Positions 16,839-24,763 of a DNA stretch of 64,000 bases are shown here, in pieces. Each line of letters begins with the position of its first letter. The stretch's first letter is position 1. The notes beneath the pieces are model-generated. The model saw only the letters and a list, made by a program, of their open reading frames with translations, had not been told where the DNA came from and did not search any database. Source of the DNA: Gemmatimonadaceae bacterium (lineage in GTDB: Bacteria; Gemmatimonadota; Gemmatimonadetes; Gemmatimonadales; Gemmatimonadaceae); the NCBI GenBank assembly GCA_013813715.1, contig JACCRF010000093.1, positions 40,339 through 104,338 on the forward strand, written 5' to 3'. Made by a program: the position numbers and the translations under genes.

Positions 16839-17636
16839 ATGGTGGCCGTGGGTCGAGTGATCGCGGTAGCGAATCAAAAAGGCGGAGTCGGAAAGACGAC
16901 AACTGCAGTAAATCTCGCCGCGTGTCTCGCCGCAGCAGAGCAAACAACTCTCCTCATAGATGGCGATCCACAGGGTAACGCAACCAGTGGAGTAGGCGTG
17001 AATCCGCCCCCAGGACGAACGCTATACGAGCTTCTAATCGGCAGCGTGCAGGCAGTAGACACAATTCAGAAACGCGTACATTTCGAACGCCTCGATGTGA
17101 TTCCAGCCACCCCTGACCTGGCCGGCGCTGAGGTCGAGCTGATCTATCAGACCAATCGTGACGAGGCGATGCGCACCGCCATCACACCACTCCGCACGCA
17201 ATATGATTTCATAATCATCGATTGCCCACCCTCACTCGGCCTGATCACACTGAACATGCTGGCCGCCGCTGACGCGGTATTGATTCCGCTTCAATGTGAA
17301 TACTACGCGCTGGAAGGTCTGTCGCAGCTCCTCAACACTGTGCACCGTATACAACACGGCGTCAACCGTAGCCTCGGTATTACAGGAGTGCTCCTTACCA
17401 TGTATGACGCCCGTCTCAACCTCTCCAGACAGGTCGCGGCTGACGCACGCGAGTATTTCGGCAATACGGTCTTCGAAACGGTCATTCCGCGGAATGTCCG
17501 GCTTGCCGAAGCGCCCAGCTTCGGTAAGCCAATCATACTCTATGACGTCGGGTCGGTCGGAGCCAAAGCTTACATGAGCATGGGCCGCGAGCTTCTCGCT
17601 AGAATACAAACGGAGGACACCGCAAATGGCTCCTGA
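16839..17636 (+). CDS. parA: Chromosome partitioning ATPase ParA (Soj)
   Basis: 265 aa Walker-type ATPase that forms a DNA-bound gradient and moves ParB-parS complexes to segregate newly replicated origins. Deviant Walker A KGGVGKTTTAVN (about residues 14-25), switch I region IDGDPQGNAT, Walker B FIIIDCPPSLGL, and the C-terminal PRNVRLAEAPSFGKP typical of chromosomal Soj proteins. No N-terminal DNA-binding extension, so it is the chromosomal rather than the plasmid P1 type. The parB start lies 11 bases inside its 3' end. Confidence 0.96.
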   Translation: MVAVGRVIAVANQKGGVGKTTTAVNLAACLAAAEQTTLLIDGDPQGNATSGVGVNPPPGRTLYELLIGSVQAVDTIQKRVHFERLDVIPATPDLAGAEVELIYQTNRDEAMRTAITPLRTQYDFIIIDCPPSLGLITLNMLAAADAVLIPLQCEYYALEGLSQLLNTVHRIQHGVNRSLGITGVLLTMYDARLNLSRQVAADAREYFGNTVFETVIPRNVRLAEAPSFGKPIILYDVGSVGAKAYMSMGRELLARIQTEDTANGS

Positions 17637-18537
17637 AAAATCTACCCGCCGACTTGGCCGCGGTCTCGAAGCCCTGTTCAATGCCTCACCAAGCAAGTCG
17701 GAAACAGCACCAGTACCAGGTGACACCGCATTTCAAGAGATTACAGTCGCTCAAATCAGGAGCAACCCATTTCAACCCCGAAAAACCTTCAATCCCGGCG
17801 ACCTCAGGGAACTACAGAATAGCCTCCAGTCAACAGGCCTTTTGCAGCCAATCACCGTCCGGCCTGGACCGGGCGCGAGTGGTGGCTACGAGCTGATTGC
17901 CGGTGAACGCCGACTCCGCGCCGCAATCAACATCGGGTGGACTCACATCCCGGCAGTAATCAAGGACTTGAGCGATCAGGAAATCCTCACGTCCGCGCTG
18001 GTAGAGAATCTTCAGCGAACTGACCTGAACCCAGTGGAAGAAGCAAACGGCTACAACCAACTCATCAAGGACTTCGGGTTTACCCAACAGGTCGTGGCGG
18101 AGATGGTAGGCAAAGATCGCTCGACAATCGCAAACGTGTTGAGAATCCTGAATCTCCCGCCAGCAGTTCGACAGCTCCTACAAGACGGCGATCTCACTCA
18201 GGGGCAAGCACGGCCCCTTCTCGGGCTCGAAAATGCAGCCCGGATTACCGCGCTGGCTCACGAAATCGTCGCAAAGGCTCTCAGTGCCCGTGAAGTCGAG
18301 CAGCGTGTCAGAGAATCTAGTCAGCCTGCAAATGCCGCTCGTCGAGGCCGCCCGCGGAAAATTGACAACCGCCCTGCTGAAATTCGCAGTCTCGAGCAGT
18401 ATCTTCGGAAGTACTTTCAGACAGATGTAACAGTATCACTGCGATCCCAAAATAGAGGTTCCATTACTATCGACTTCTACTCGCCTGAGGATCTCGAGCG
18501 CCTGACAGGACTCCTTGGTCTAAGGCAAGACCAATAA
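17626..18537 (+). CDS. parB: Chromosome partitioning protein ParB (Spo0J)
   Basis: 303 aa parS-binding CTPase clamp. N-terminal RRLGRGLEALF motif that contacts ParA (residues 5-15), CTP-binding/ParB-N domain with NPFQPRK and the conserved GERRLRAA, central helix-turn-helix (about residues 150-190, MVGKDRSTIANVLRILNLPP), and a C-terminal dimerisation domain ending in IDFYSPEDLERLTGLLG. The start overlaps parA, the normal operon arrangement. Candidate target sites are the parS-like 13-mers at 16756, 20131 and 49691. Confidence 0.96.
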   Translation: MAPEKSTRRLGRGLEALFNASPSKSETAPVPGDTAFQEITVAQIRSNPFQPRKTFNPGDLRELQNSLQSTGLLQPITVRPGPGASGGYELIAGERRLRAAINIGWTHIPAVIKDLSDQEILTSALVENLQRTDLNPVEEANGYNQLIKDFGFTQQVVAEMVGKDRSTIANVLRILNLPPAVRQLLQDGDLTQGQARPLLGLENAARITALAHEIVAKALSAREVEQRVRESSQPANAARRGRPRKIDNRPAEIRSLEQYLRKYFQTDVTVSLRSQNRGSITIDFYSPEDLERLTGLLGLRQDQ

Positions 18538-18623
18538 TCCACATGACAATCCACATACTGGCAAGTCCATGTCACTCAGCAAGATAGTCCACTGATATGA
18601 CTCACTTCTGGCGTTTTTCCACA
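18535..18623 (+). other. Cluster of DnaA-box-like 9-mers after parB
   Basis: Three same-orientation 9-mers resemble the DnaA box TTATCCACA: TAATCCACA (18535-18543, one mismatch), CAATCCACA (18547-18555, two mismatches) and TTTTCCACA (18615-18623, one mismatch). A weaker TAGTCCACT lies at 18585. The first two share the direct repeat ATCCACAT at 12-base spacing, inside the 59-base gap after parB. The stretch is not strikingly A+T rich. DnaA binding is an inference; coincidence cannot be excluded. Confidence 0.35.
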
Positions 18624-19625
18624 GTGCTTCTGGCCATTGTCGCAATCACGTTGGGAGCGTGTTCGGGTGATCGCGCTGCCGAGTCAGATGGGGCCGGAGG
18701 CAAGCTCAGAGTTGCCCTTTTGACACCCGGACCTATATCGGACAGGTCGTGGAACGGAGGTGCCTACGAAGGTCTCATCCGAATCCGCGATAGTCTTGGA
18801 GCAGAAGTCAGTCACATTCAGACCAGGACTCCCGCTGAGTTCGAGGAAAACTTCAGGCAGTACGGAGTCCAGGGTTTCAATATCGTCTTCGGCCATGGCT
18901 TCGAATTCCAGGACGCAGCAGCGAGAGTTGCGCCAAATTATCCTCGAACAATCTACGTGACCACCTCCGGCACACGGACAGGCCGGAACGTTGCCGGCGT
19001 CAACTTCGCATTCGAGGAGCCATCTTATATCGCCGGCATGATCGCCGGTCGAATGACGAAGACGAACAAGCTTGGCATGATCGGCGGTACCGAGCTCCCT
19101 CCCGTAAAACGAAGTTTTTCCGCATTCGAGCAGGGTGCAAAGCAGGTCAACCCGCAAGTTCAGGTAATCATTTCGTATATCGGAAACTGGGACGACGTCA
19201 GCGCTGGCAAAGAGCAGGCAATTGCGCAGATCTCGAGAGGAGTCGATATCATTTTTCAGAACGCTGATGCCGCTGGCCTCGGAATTTTTCAGGCCGTCAA
19301 GGAAGCAAGTGGTGTCAGGATCATCGGCTCCAACGCGAATCAGAACGACATCGCACCATTACATACTCTCGGCAGCGTCGTAATCGACCTTCCCCGCGCA
19401 TTAATGCTCATCACACGCGAAGCCCAGAAACCTGGTTTCACGGGAAAAGTATTCCTGCTCGGATTGCACGACGGAGTTGTCAAGTTCATTACCAATCCCC
19501 AGCTGGCCAACATAATCCCCGACGTTCTACGCGCTGAAGTTCGTGCGACAGAACAGGCAATGAGAAACGGCTCTTTCAGATCGCCGCTACTCGCAGATTC
19601 TCTTTCCGCACCCGAACAGGAGTGA
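18597..19625 (+). CDS. BMP/PnrA-family nucleoside-binding lipoprotein
   Basis: Substrate-binding protein of an ABC importer, 342 aa. Lipoprotein signal with the lipobox around TLGACSG (Cys about residue 22). The mature part is a two-lobe periplasmic binding fold of the Bmp/PnrA/Med family: LLTPGPISDRSWNGGAYEGL, FGHGFEFQDAA, GVNFAFEEPSYIAGMIAG, QNADAAGLGIFQAV. Members studied bind purine nucleosides. The genes for a matching ATPase and two permeases follow, so it should feed that importer. The next gene begins inside its stop codon (GTGA). Confidence 0.9.
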   Translation: MTHFWRFSTVLLAIVAITLGACSGDRAAESDGAGGKLRVALLTPGPISDRSWNGGAYEGLIRIRDSLGAEVSHIQTRTPAEFEENFRQYGVQGFNIVFGHGFEFQDAAARVAPNYPRTIYVTTSGTRTGRNVAGVNFAFEEPSYIAGMIAGRMTKTNKLGMIGGTELPPVKRSFSAFEQGAKQVNPQVQVIISYIGNWDDVSAGKEQAIAQISRGVDIIFQNADAAGLGIFQAVKEASGVRIIGSNANQNDIAPLHTLGSVVIDLPRALMLITREAQKPGFTGKVFLLGLHDGVVKFITNPQLANIIPDVLRAEVRATEQAMRNGSFRSPLLADSLSAPEQE

Positions 19626-20395
19626 CTGACCTGGCCGACATCGTTGTCTATCTGGACAACGTTCTTGAGACGGCTTCAACACCTGACTTTCCCGGGGCTC
19701 TGAATGGCCTCCAGTTGGCAAACCAGGGCTCCATCACACGAGTGGCTGCCGCCGTCGATTTCTCATCCCAGACGATCCATGACGCTATCGAGCAGAAAGC
19801 TGATCTACTGCTCGTTCATCATGGCATGTTCTGGGGCGGTGCCAAACCCATCGTCGGGCCATCGTACGAAAGGCTGAAAGCACTTCTCGACAATGACATC
19901 GCGGTCTACTCCTCACATCTCCCACTCGACAGACACATACGCTTCGGAAACAACGTCCAACTGGCAGAGCAACTCGGCCTCATTCCAAGCAACGGCTTCG
20001 CGCAATACCAGGGTGTTGCTATCGGCATTCAAGGAAAATCCGAAATTGGGACGACGGAGCTCTTTCAGCGTGCACGCACGTTTGCCCAACTCCACGGGGG
20101 TGATGCCATCACTACCAGGTTTCCTCCCGATCACGTGACACGACATTGGGCCATGTGCACCGGAGCAGGGGCCTCCGCCATCACTCTGCAGGAGGCTGTA
20201 GTCGACAGGATAGATACGATCATCGTCGGAGAAGGCCCTCATTGGACGGCCGTGGAGGCTGGCGAGCTTGGAATCGTGATCATCTACGCAGGGCACTATG
20301 CGACTGAAACACTGGGCGTGAACGCATTGGCCCAGCACTTGGGAGACCGATTCGGATTGGAGACAACCAGTATCCACGCACCAACGGGTCTTTGA
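19622..20395 (+). CDS. Nif3-like dinuclear metal centre protein (YbgI/DUF34)
   Basis: 257 aa, the short single-unit form of the Nif3/YbgI family, which assembles as a hexameric ring with a two-metal site. Metal ligands lie in LLVHHGMFWGG, SSHLPLDRH and the C-terminal GHYATETLGV, with the acidic GEGPHWTAVEAGE segment. Family members have been annotated as GTP cyclohydrolase type 2, but the cellular reaction is unsettled. GTG start overlapping the binding-protein stop (GTGA). Its own stop overlaps the ATPase start (TTGA), so it is embedded in the nucleoside transporter operon, which is unusual. Contains one of the parS-like 13-mers (20131-20143). Confidence 0.9.
   Translation: MTDLADIVVYLDNVLETASTPDFPGALNGLQLANQGSITRVAAAVDFSSQTIHDAIEQKADLLLVHHGMFWGGAKPIVGPSYERLKALLDNDIAVYSSHLPLDRHIRFGNNVQLAEQLGLIPSNGFAQYQGVAIGIQGKSEIGTTELFQRARTFAQLHGGDAITTRFPPDHVTRHWAMCTGAGASAITLQEAVVDRIDTIIVGEGPHWTAVEAGELGIVIIYAGHYATETLGVNALAQHLGDRFGLETTSIHAPTGL
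20131..20143 (+). other. parS-like 13-mer inside the nif3-like gene
   Basis: TCACGTGACACGA, identical to the candidate ParB site ahead of parA. It lies within coding sequence 3.4 kb further right; chromosomal parS sites often lie inside genes near the origin. Confidence 0.5.
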
Positions 20396-21870
20396 AAAAC
20401 TTCGCATCAGGTCAAAGAAGCCTGGGACCAGCCGATGTAGCTCTCGAGCTTAGACATATAAGCAAACGTTTCGGTGCAATCACTGCGCTCGATGAAGTAT
20501 CAATTCGTGTCACAAAGGGCACTGTCCACGCACTGCTTGGTGAGAATGGCGCTGGAAAAACCACCCTGATGCGAATCGCTTTCGGATTGATCAGGCCCGA
20601 TTCAGGGAGCATCGTGATTGATGGCAAGCCGATGGTCTTCACCTCGCCAGCAGATGCGATTGGCATGGGAATCGGAATGGTGCACCAGCAGTTCGCCATG
20701 GTTCCGGCAATGTCGGTTGCAGAGAACATCGCCTTAGGAGGACACGGGCGGTACAGTTTCAACAGGATAGCGCAACGACTTGATGCTGTCGCCAAAACGA
20801 CCGGCCTTTCCGTAGATCCAGCAGCCAGTGTTGCGACACTGTCGAGCGCAGATAGGCAGAAGCTGGAGATTATCAGAGCGTTTACTCATGAAGCGCGCAT
20901 TCTCATTCTGGACGAGCCCACCGCTGTACTCGTGGCGTCGGATATACGAGAGCTGTTCGCACAGCTGAAGAAGTTTGCAAGCCATGGCGGAAGTGTGATT
21001 CTCATCACACATAAGATCGAGGATGCGCTGCAGCACGCAGATATTATGACTGTGCTTCGCCGCGGACGTCTTGCCACGACGGCTTCAACTCACGATTCAA
21101 CCAGGAACTCGTTGTTGACCGCGATGCTCGGAGTGGTAGTGCCGGATGCCGGAGTCGACAAACCGAGCAGGTCAATTCCGTCGCACCAGGTAATCTCGCT
21201 TAAAGGCATAACAATTCGTGGACTACACGGCAAAAGACAGATCCACAATGCAAGTGCCGAGGTGCAGGCTGGCGAGATTGTCGGAGTAGCGGCACTCGAA
21301 GGAGATGCGGCTGGATTACTCAGAGTAATCGCCGGCAGAGCGATTACAGATTCTGGACAGGTCTCAGCGCCTCCAGTCGTTGGATTCGTCCCTGAAAACC
21401 GGCAGGAGGATGCGCTCGCTCCATTTTCTCTCCTGGAGAACGTCGCCTTGAAAGATGCAGGACGGCGAACCGGGCTGATCGACTGGCGGAAAATACGAGA
21501 GTTGACCGCCTCCATCATACATCAATTCGACGTCCGCGGAGCACAACCTTCGACCCCCGTTCCCAATCTCTCCGGCGGAAATCAGCAGCGCTTCGTACTC
21601 GGCAGAGAGCTTGAGAACCATCCCGCTGTACTTGTGCTCGAGAATCCAACCCAGGGACTTGATATCGCTGCGACAACCGCGATTCACGCACGCATGCGAG
21701 ATGCACGCAACCGCGGAACGGCAATTGTCTTCTACTCCAGTGACCTCGATGAGCTAGCGGAACTCTCAGACCGTGTGCTCGTGATCGAGGGTGGGGCAAT
21801 CCAGTCTGTGGCACCTGACCGTGACCGAATCGGTAAGCTGTTGCTTGGGATGAGTCGTAAGCAGTCCTGA
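20392..21870 (+). CDS. Nucleoside ABC transporter ATPase (fused double ABC domain)
   Basis: 492 aa, two ABC domains in one chain as in sugar/nucleoside (RbsA-type, YufO/NupO) importers. Domain 1 has an intact Walker A GENGAGKTT, Q-loop MVHQQFAM, a degenerate signature LSSADRQKLEI and ILILDEPTAVL. Domain 2 lacks a Walker A lysine (GVAALEGDAAGLLRVIAG) but keeps the signature LSGGNQQRFVLGREL and LVLENPTQGLD, so one composite site is probably active. This asymmetry is usual for the group. TTG start in a TTGA overlap with the nif3-like gene. It energises the two permeases that follow. Confidence 0.9.
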   Translation: MKNFASGQRSLGPADVALELRHISKRFGAITALDEVSIRVTKGTVHALLGENGAGKTTLMRIAFGLIRPDSGSIVIDGKPMVFTSPADAIGMGIGMVHQQFAMVPAMSVAENIALGGHGRYSFNRIAQRLDAVAKTTGLSVDPAASVATLSSADRQKLEIIRAFTHEARILILDEPTAVLVASDIRELFAQLKKFASHGGSVILITHKIEDALQHADIMTVLRRGRLATTASTHDSTRNSLLTAMLGVVVPDAGVDKPSRSIPSHQVISLKGITIRGLHGKRQIHNASAEVQAGEIVGVAALEGDAAGLLRVIAGRAITDSGQVSAPPVVGFVPENRQEDALAPFSLLENVALKDAGRRTGLIDWRKIRELTASIIHQFDVRGAQPSTPVPNLSGGNQQRFVLGRELENHPAVLVLENPTQGLDIAATTAIHARMRDARNRGTAIVFYSSDLDELAELSDRVLVIEGGAIQSVAPDRDRIGKLLLGMSRKQS

Positions 21871-21874
21871 AACG

Positions 21875-22786
21875 ATGCAATACGTACTGCTGGGAGACTC
21901 TCTCGTCCGCGCGACACCACTCATCCTTGCCGGGCTCGCAGTCACACTCGCTTTTCGCGGAGGCGTGCTCAACATCGGAGTTGAGGGACAGTTGCTGGCG
22001 GGTGCTACTGCCGCAACAGCATTCAGTGTCACCTGCGGAGGAATGCTTGGGTTCGTCTCACTTCCAATCACATTACTGATTGGCGCGGGAGCGGGGTCAG
22101 TTTGGGCGGCAATCGCCGCTGAGCTGCGACGGCGCTTTCATGTACTCGAGATTATCAGCACTATCATGTTGAACTTCGTCGCACTGCACATGGTGTCGTT
22201 TCTTATTCGTGGCCCGCTTCAGGAAGCAACTCGCGTATATCCTCAAACGGAACCCATTCCGCTGGCTGCACACCTTCCCATCATTGCACCCAATACAAGG
22301 CTGCATCTCGGATTCCTGATCGCCATCCTCACCGCTTGTGTCCTTTCATGGGCATTGCGTCACACGGCAATGGGGTTCCGCGTGCGTGCAACAGGAGCAA
22401 ACCGCCGAGCGGCGGCAAGCGCTGGGATGATCGACGTCGACAGTACATCATACAACACCTTTTTGCTCAGCGGTGCGATTGCAGGCCTTGCAGGCGCAAT
22501 AGAGATCAGTGGCGTCACCTTCGCACTCTACGAAAACATCTCGCCTGGATATGGTTACACAGCAATCGCGGTAGCACTGATCGCGGGTCTTAGTCCACTG
22601 GGTGTAATTGCATCAGGAATCTTCTTCGGAATCCTGGAAACTGGAGCGATTGGACTTCAGAGAGATTATGGAATCCCATCATCGATCGCTGCTGTTGCAG
22701 AAGCACTCCTTATCCTCATCATTCTGGCAGCGGGCCAGATGAAGGGACATGAGCTCTCTCGGTTCGTAAGATCCCGACCGATATGA
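21875..22786 (+). CDS. Nucleoside ABC transporter permease 1 (YufP/NupP-like)
   Basis: 303 aa inner-membrane protein with about eight or nine hydrophobic segments, of the BPD_transp_2 permease family that includes RbsC, LivH and YufP. Landmarks are GGVLNIGVEGQLLAGA near the N-terminus and the coupling-helix region GFRVRATGANRRAAASAGM, which contacts the ATPase. It begins four bases after the ATPase stop, and the second permease starts inside its stop (ATGA). Together they form a heterodimeric channel for nucleosides; the substrate is inferred from the PnrA-type binding protein. Confidence 0.9.
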   Translation: MQYVLLGDSLVRATPLILAGLAVTLAFRGGVLNIGVEGQLLAGATAATAFSVTCGGMLGFVSLPITLLIGAGAGSVWAAIAAELRRRFHVLEIISTIMLNFVALHMVSFLIRGPLQEATRVYPQTEPIPLAAHLPIIAPNTRLHLGFLIAILTACVLSWALRHTAMGFRVRATGANRRAAASAGMIDVDSTSYNTFLLSGAIAGLAGAIEISGVTFALYENISPGYGYTAIAVALIAGLSPLGVIASGIFFGILETGAIGLQRDYGIPSSIAAVAEALLILIILAAGQMKGHELSRFVRSRPI

Positions 22787-23697
22787 GTGCCTTCGAAGCA
22801 TTTCTGGAAGGAACTGTCCGCACAGCGACCCCCCTGGCATTTGCGGCATTGGGTGAGACTGTCGCAGAGAGAGCAGGCATCATCAACATCGGGCTTGAAG
22901 GAGCAATCATAGCCGGTGCCTTTGGAGGCTTCGTCGCGGCCGGAATTGGTGGTATCTGGTTTGGTTTTGCAGGCGCCGCCTTTTCAGGTATGGCGATTGC
23001 TTTGATCTTCGCGCTTTTCGCAATAAAGCTTCGCGCAGATCAGATAATCACCGGCACGGCCATCAGCCTTTTAGCACTTGGGCTCACTACGACTTTGTAC
23101 CGGCAATTGTACAGCACCGCTGCAGCGGCGATCACAATTCCCACGATGGGCAGTACCAGGATTCCGGTTCTCTCTTCAATTCCTGCCATCGGGCTTGCGC
23201 TTTTTTCACAGCCGCCTATCACATACGTATTCTATTTGCTGATCCCGGCAATATGGGCCTGGCTGTACAAAACACATTCAGGGCTTGGGTTGAGGGCAGT
23301 GGGCGAGAATCCCGAAGCGGCAATCGCAGTCGGCATCATGGCAGACAGAGTCCAGTTACTTGCTGTCCTGTTCGGCGGGGTCATGGGGGGCATAGCCGGT
23401 GGCATCCTTGTCATCGCACAGGCCGGAACATTTACCGAAGGCATGTCAGCAGGTCGCGGATTTATTGCCATAGCGATCGTGGTTCTTGGACGCTGGCATC
23501 CAATTGGGGCGACCCTTGCAGCACTGGTGTTCGCCGGCGCGAGTGCACTCCAGTATCTATTTCAGGCAATGGGCTGGGCTTTGCCCTATCAGATATTCCT
23601 GGGTCTTCCCTATATCCTCACTTTGCTTGGTCTTGCCGGAATTGCAGGAAGAGTGACTGCTCCGGCAAACCTCGGACAATGGAGAAAACAGACTTAA
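22783..23697 (+). CDS. Nucleoside ABC transporter permease 2 (YufQ/NupQ-like)
   Basis: 304 aa inner-membrane protein of the same permease family, partner of the preceding one. N-terminal ERAGIINIGLEGAIIAGA mirrors the first permease; the coupling region is GLGLRAVGENPEAAIAVGI, followed by GRGFIAIAIVVLGRWHPIGA. About eight hydrophobic segments. ATGA overlap with permease 1. Last gene of the five-gene importer operon; the next gene (23709) is convergent and only 11 bases away, with no evident terminator hairpin between. Confidence 0.9.
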   Translation: MSAFEAFLEGTVRTATPLAFAALGETVAERAGIINIGLEGAIIAGAFGGFVAAGIGGIWFGFAGAAFSGMAIALIFALFAIKLRADQIITGTAISLLALGLTTTLYRQLYSTAAAAITIPTMGSTRIPVLSSIPAIGLALFSQPPITYVFYLLIPAIWAWLYKTHSGLGLRAVGENPEAAIAVGIMADRVQLLAVLFGGVMGGIAGGILVIAQAGTFTEGMSAGRGFIAIAIVVLGRWHPIGATLAALVFAGASALQYLFQAMGWALPYQIFLGLPYILTLLGLAGIAGRVTAPANLGQWRKQT

Positions 23698-23708
23698 CCA
23701 CTCCAGGT

Positions 23709-24638
23709 TCAGCAACCAGTGTACGCACTACGCCATGCGATCTTCCAGACTCCGCTGCCAGCTCTCTCAAGAAGAGCGGTTCTTCCCCCTTCAGCATCTT
23801 CAAGACTCAACACAAGAAACGGCCGTCCTGAAGCCACCAGCATCACAGCCGCCAGAACCTCACTCGTTTGCACGATGTCTTCGGAGCCTGCTACACGTTT
23901 GTAGTACACCTTCTGATAAACGCGCCCCGTTTTCATTCGTTCGGCTATGAGCAGGATATTCTCATCCCGCGGATTTGCTTCCTGATTGATTTTTCGAACA
24001 ATGTTGCCAACCAATACAGATGTCGACCCTGCGGAAAAGCGGTATGCCTTACGAACTGCGAAAGGAAGCCCCTGAAAATCCGGATCCGAACTTTCAGGCT
24101 GTTTTGACGCAAGGCGCGCAAGCTCGGTTGTGACATGCACTGAGTCAGACCCATTCATTCCCTCGAGCGAATCGAGTGAAATAGCCGCGGTGTGGTTCTT
24201 GACGAAACCTACCTTCCACTCTTGTAGAACTTGATCACGAAGCTGAGCCTGCGGCCAGTGCAGGCAATTCTCGGCACCCGGTTTCTCAGCACCAACTATG
24301 AGTGTGCTTTCTCCGACCTTGCCACCACGACTATAGAGGTCCATACGCAGGCCCGACAACGAGTCAATGTGAAGCATTCTCGTATCAGCCAGCATGCTAT
24401 CGGTAAGGAGGGGAAGTACAACTGACGCAACGCTAGGGCGTCCCGGATCCGGAAGGACTATCAGTGGCCCTGCTGCTTGATTCCATCCTGGATTGACTAC
24501 GGCTGGTACAACGACTGGCGATACGAGAGCTTCGACAGCTGCTGAATCAGAGCTATTGGCTACCTTTTCCCCCAAGCAACCGAGCGAAACCAGAAGAACG
24601 AGCAGGCGAATGGACAGCCAGCAACAAGACACACTCAT
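23709..24638 (-). CDS. Unknown exported protein
   Basis: About 309 aa if started at ATG 24638, which places a Cys-rich hydrophobic signal at the N-terminus (MSVSCCWLSIRLLVLLVSLG, then Cys), possibly a lipoprotein although the lipobox is imperfect. An upstream ATG at 24716 is possible. After a Val/Pro-rich linker there is a region with LVVGxEKPG-like text and ENCLHWPQAQL, then beta-rich sequence ending in ERAGSGVWKIAWRSAYTGC. No known domain recognised. It lies downstream of polA on the same strand and may be co-transcribed with it. Restricted distribution seems likely but is not tested. Confidence 0.6.
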   Translation of the reverse strand: MSVSCCWLSIRLLVLLVSLGCLGEKVANSSDSAAVEALVSPVVVPAVVNPGWNQAAGPLIVLPDPGRPSVASVVLPLLTDSMLADTRMLHIDSLSGLRMDLYSRGGKVGESTLIVGAEKPGAENCLHWPQAQLRDQVLQEWKVGFVKNHTAAISLDSLEGMNGSDSVHVTTELARLASKQPESSDPDFQGLPFAVRKAYRFSAGSTSVLVGNIVRKINQEANPRDENILLIAERMKTGRVYQKVYYKRVAGSEDIVQTSEVLAAVMLVASGRPFLVLSLEDAEGGRTALLERAGSGVWKIAWRSAYTGC

Positions 24639-24723
24639 GAATGGTAATTTGCAGCCTCTAAAGGTACCTCGTCGATAGGTCAGGCAACCCTTGCCTGAAT
24701 ATGGTTCTGTGGACACTAAGGCC

Positions 24724-24763
24724 AGACCATTTTCAACTGCCTTCTCGTTGAACTATTTGGTCT
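24724..24763 (-). terminator. Hairpin spanning the polA stop codon
   Basis: Two nested inverted repeats: AGACCA (24724-24729) with TGGTCT (24758-24763), and TTCAAC (24732-24737) with GTTGAA (24747-24752). In the polA message this folds into a long stem across the stop codon. There is no T tract after it, so it may be an attenuating or 3'-protecting hairpin rather than an intrinsic terminator. Confidence 0.4.

Noticed and set aside
20392..21870. Second ABC domain of the nucleoside ATPase as a mutated pseudogene
   Set aside because: A degenerate second Walker A with an intact signature is normal for this importer group.
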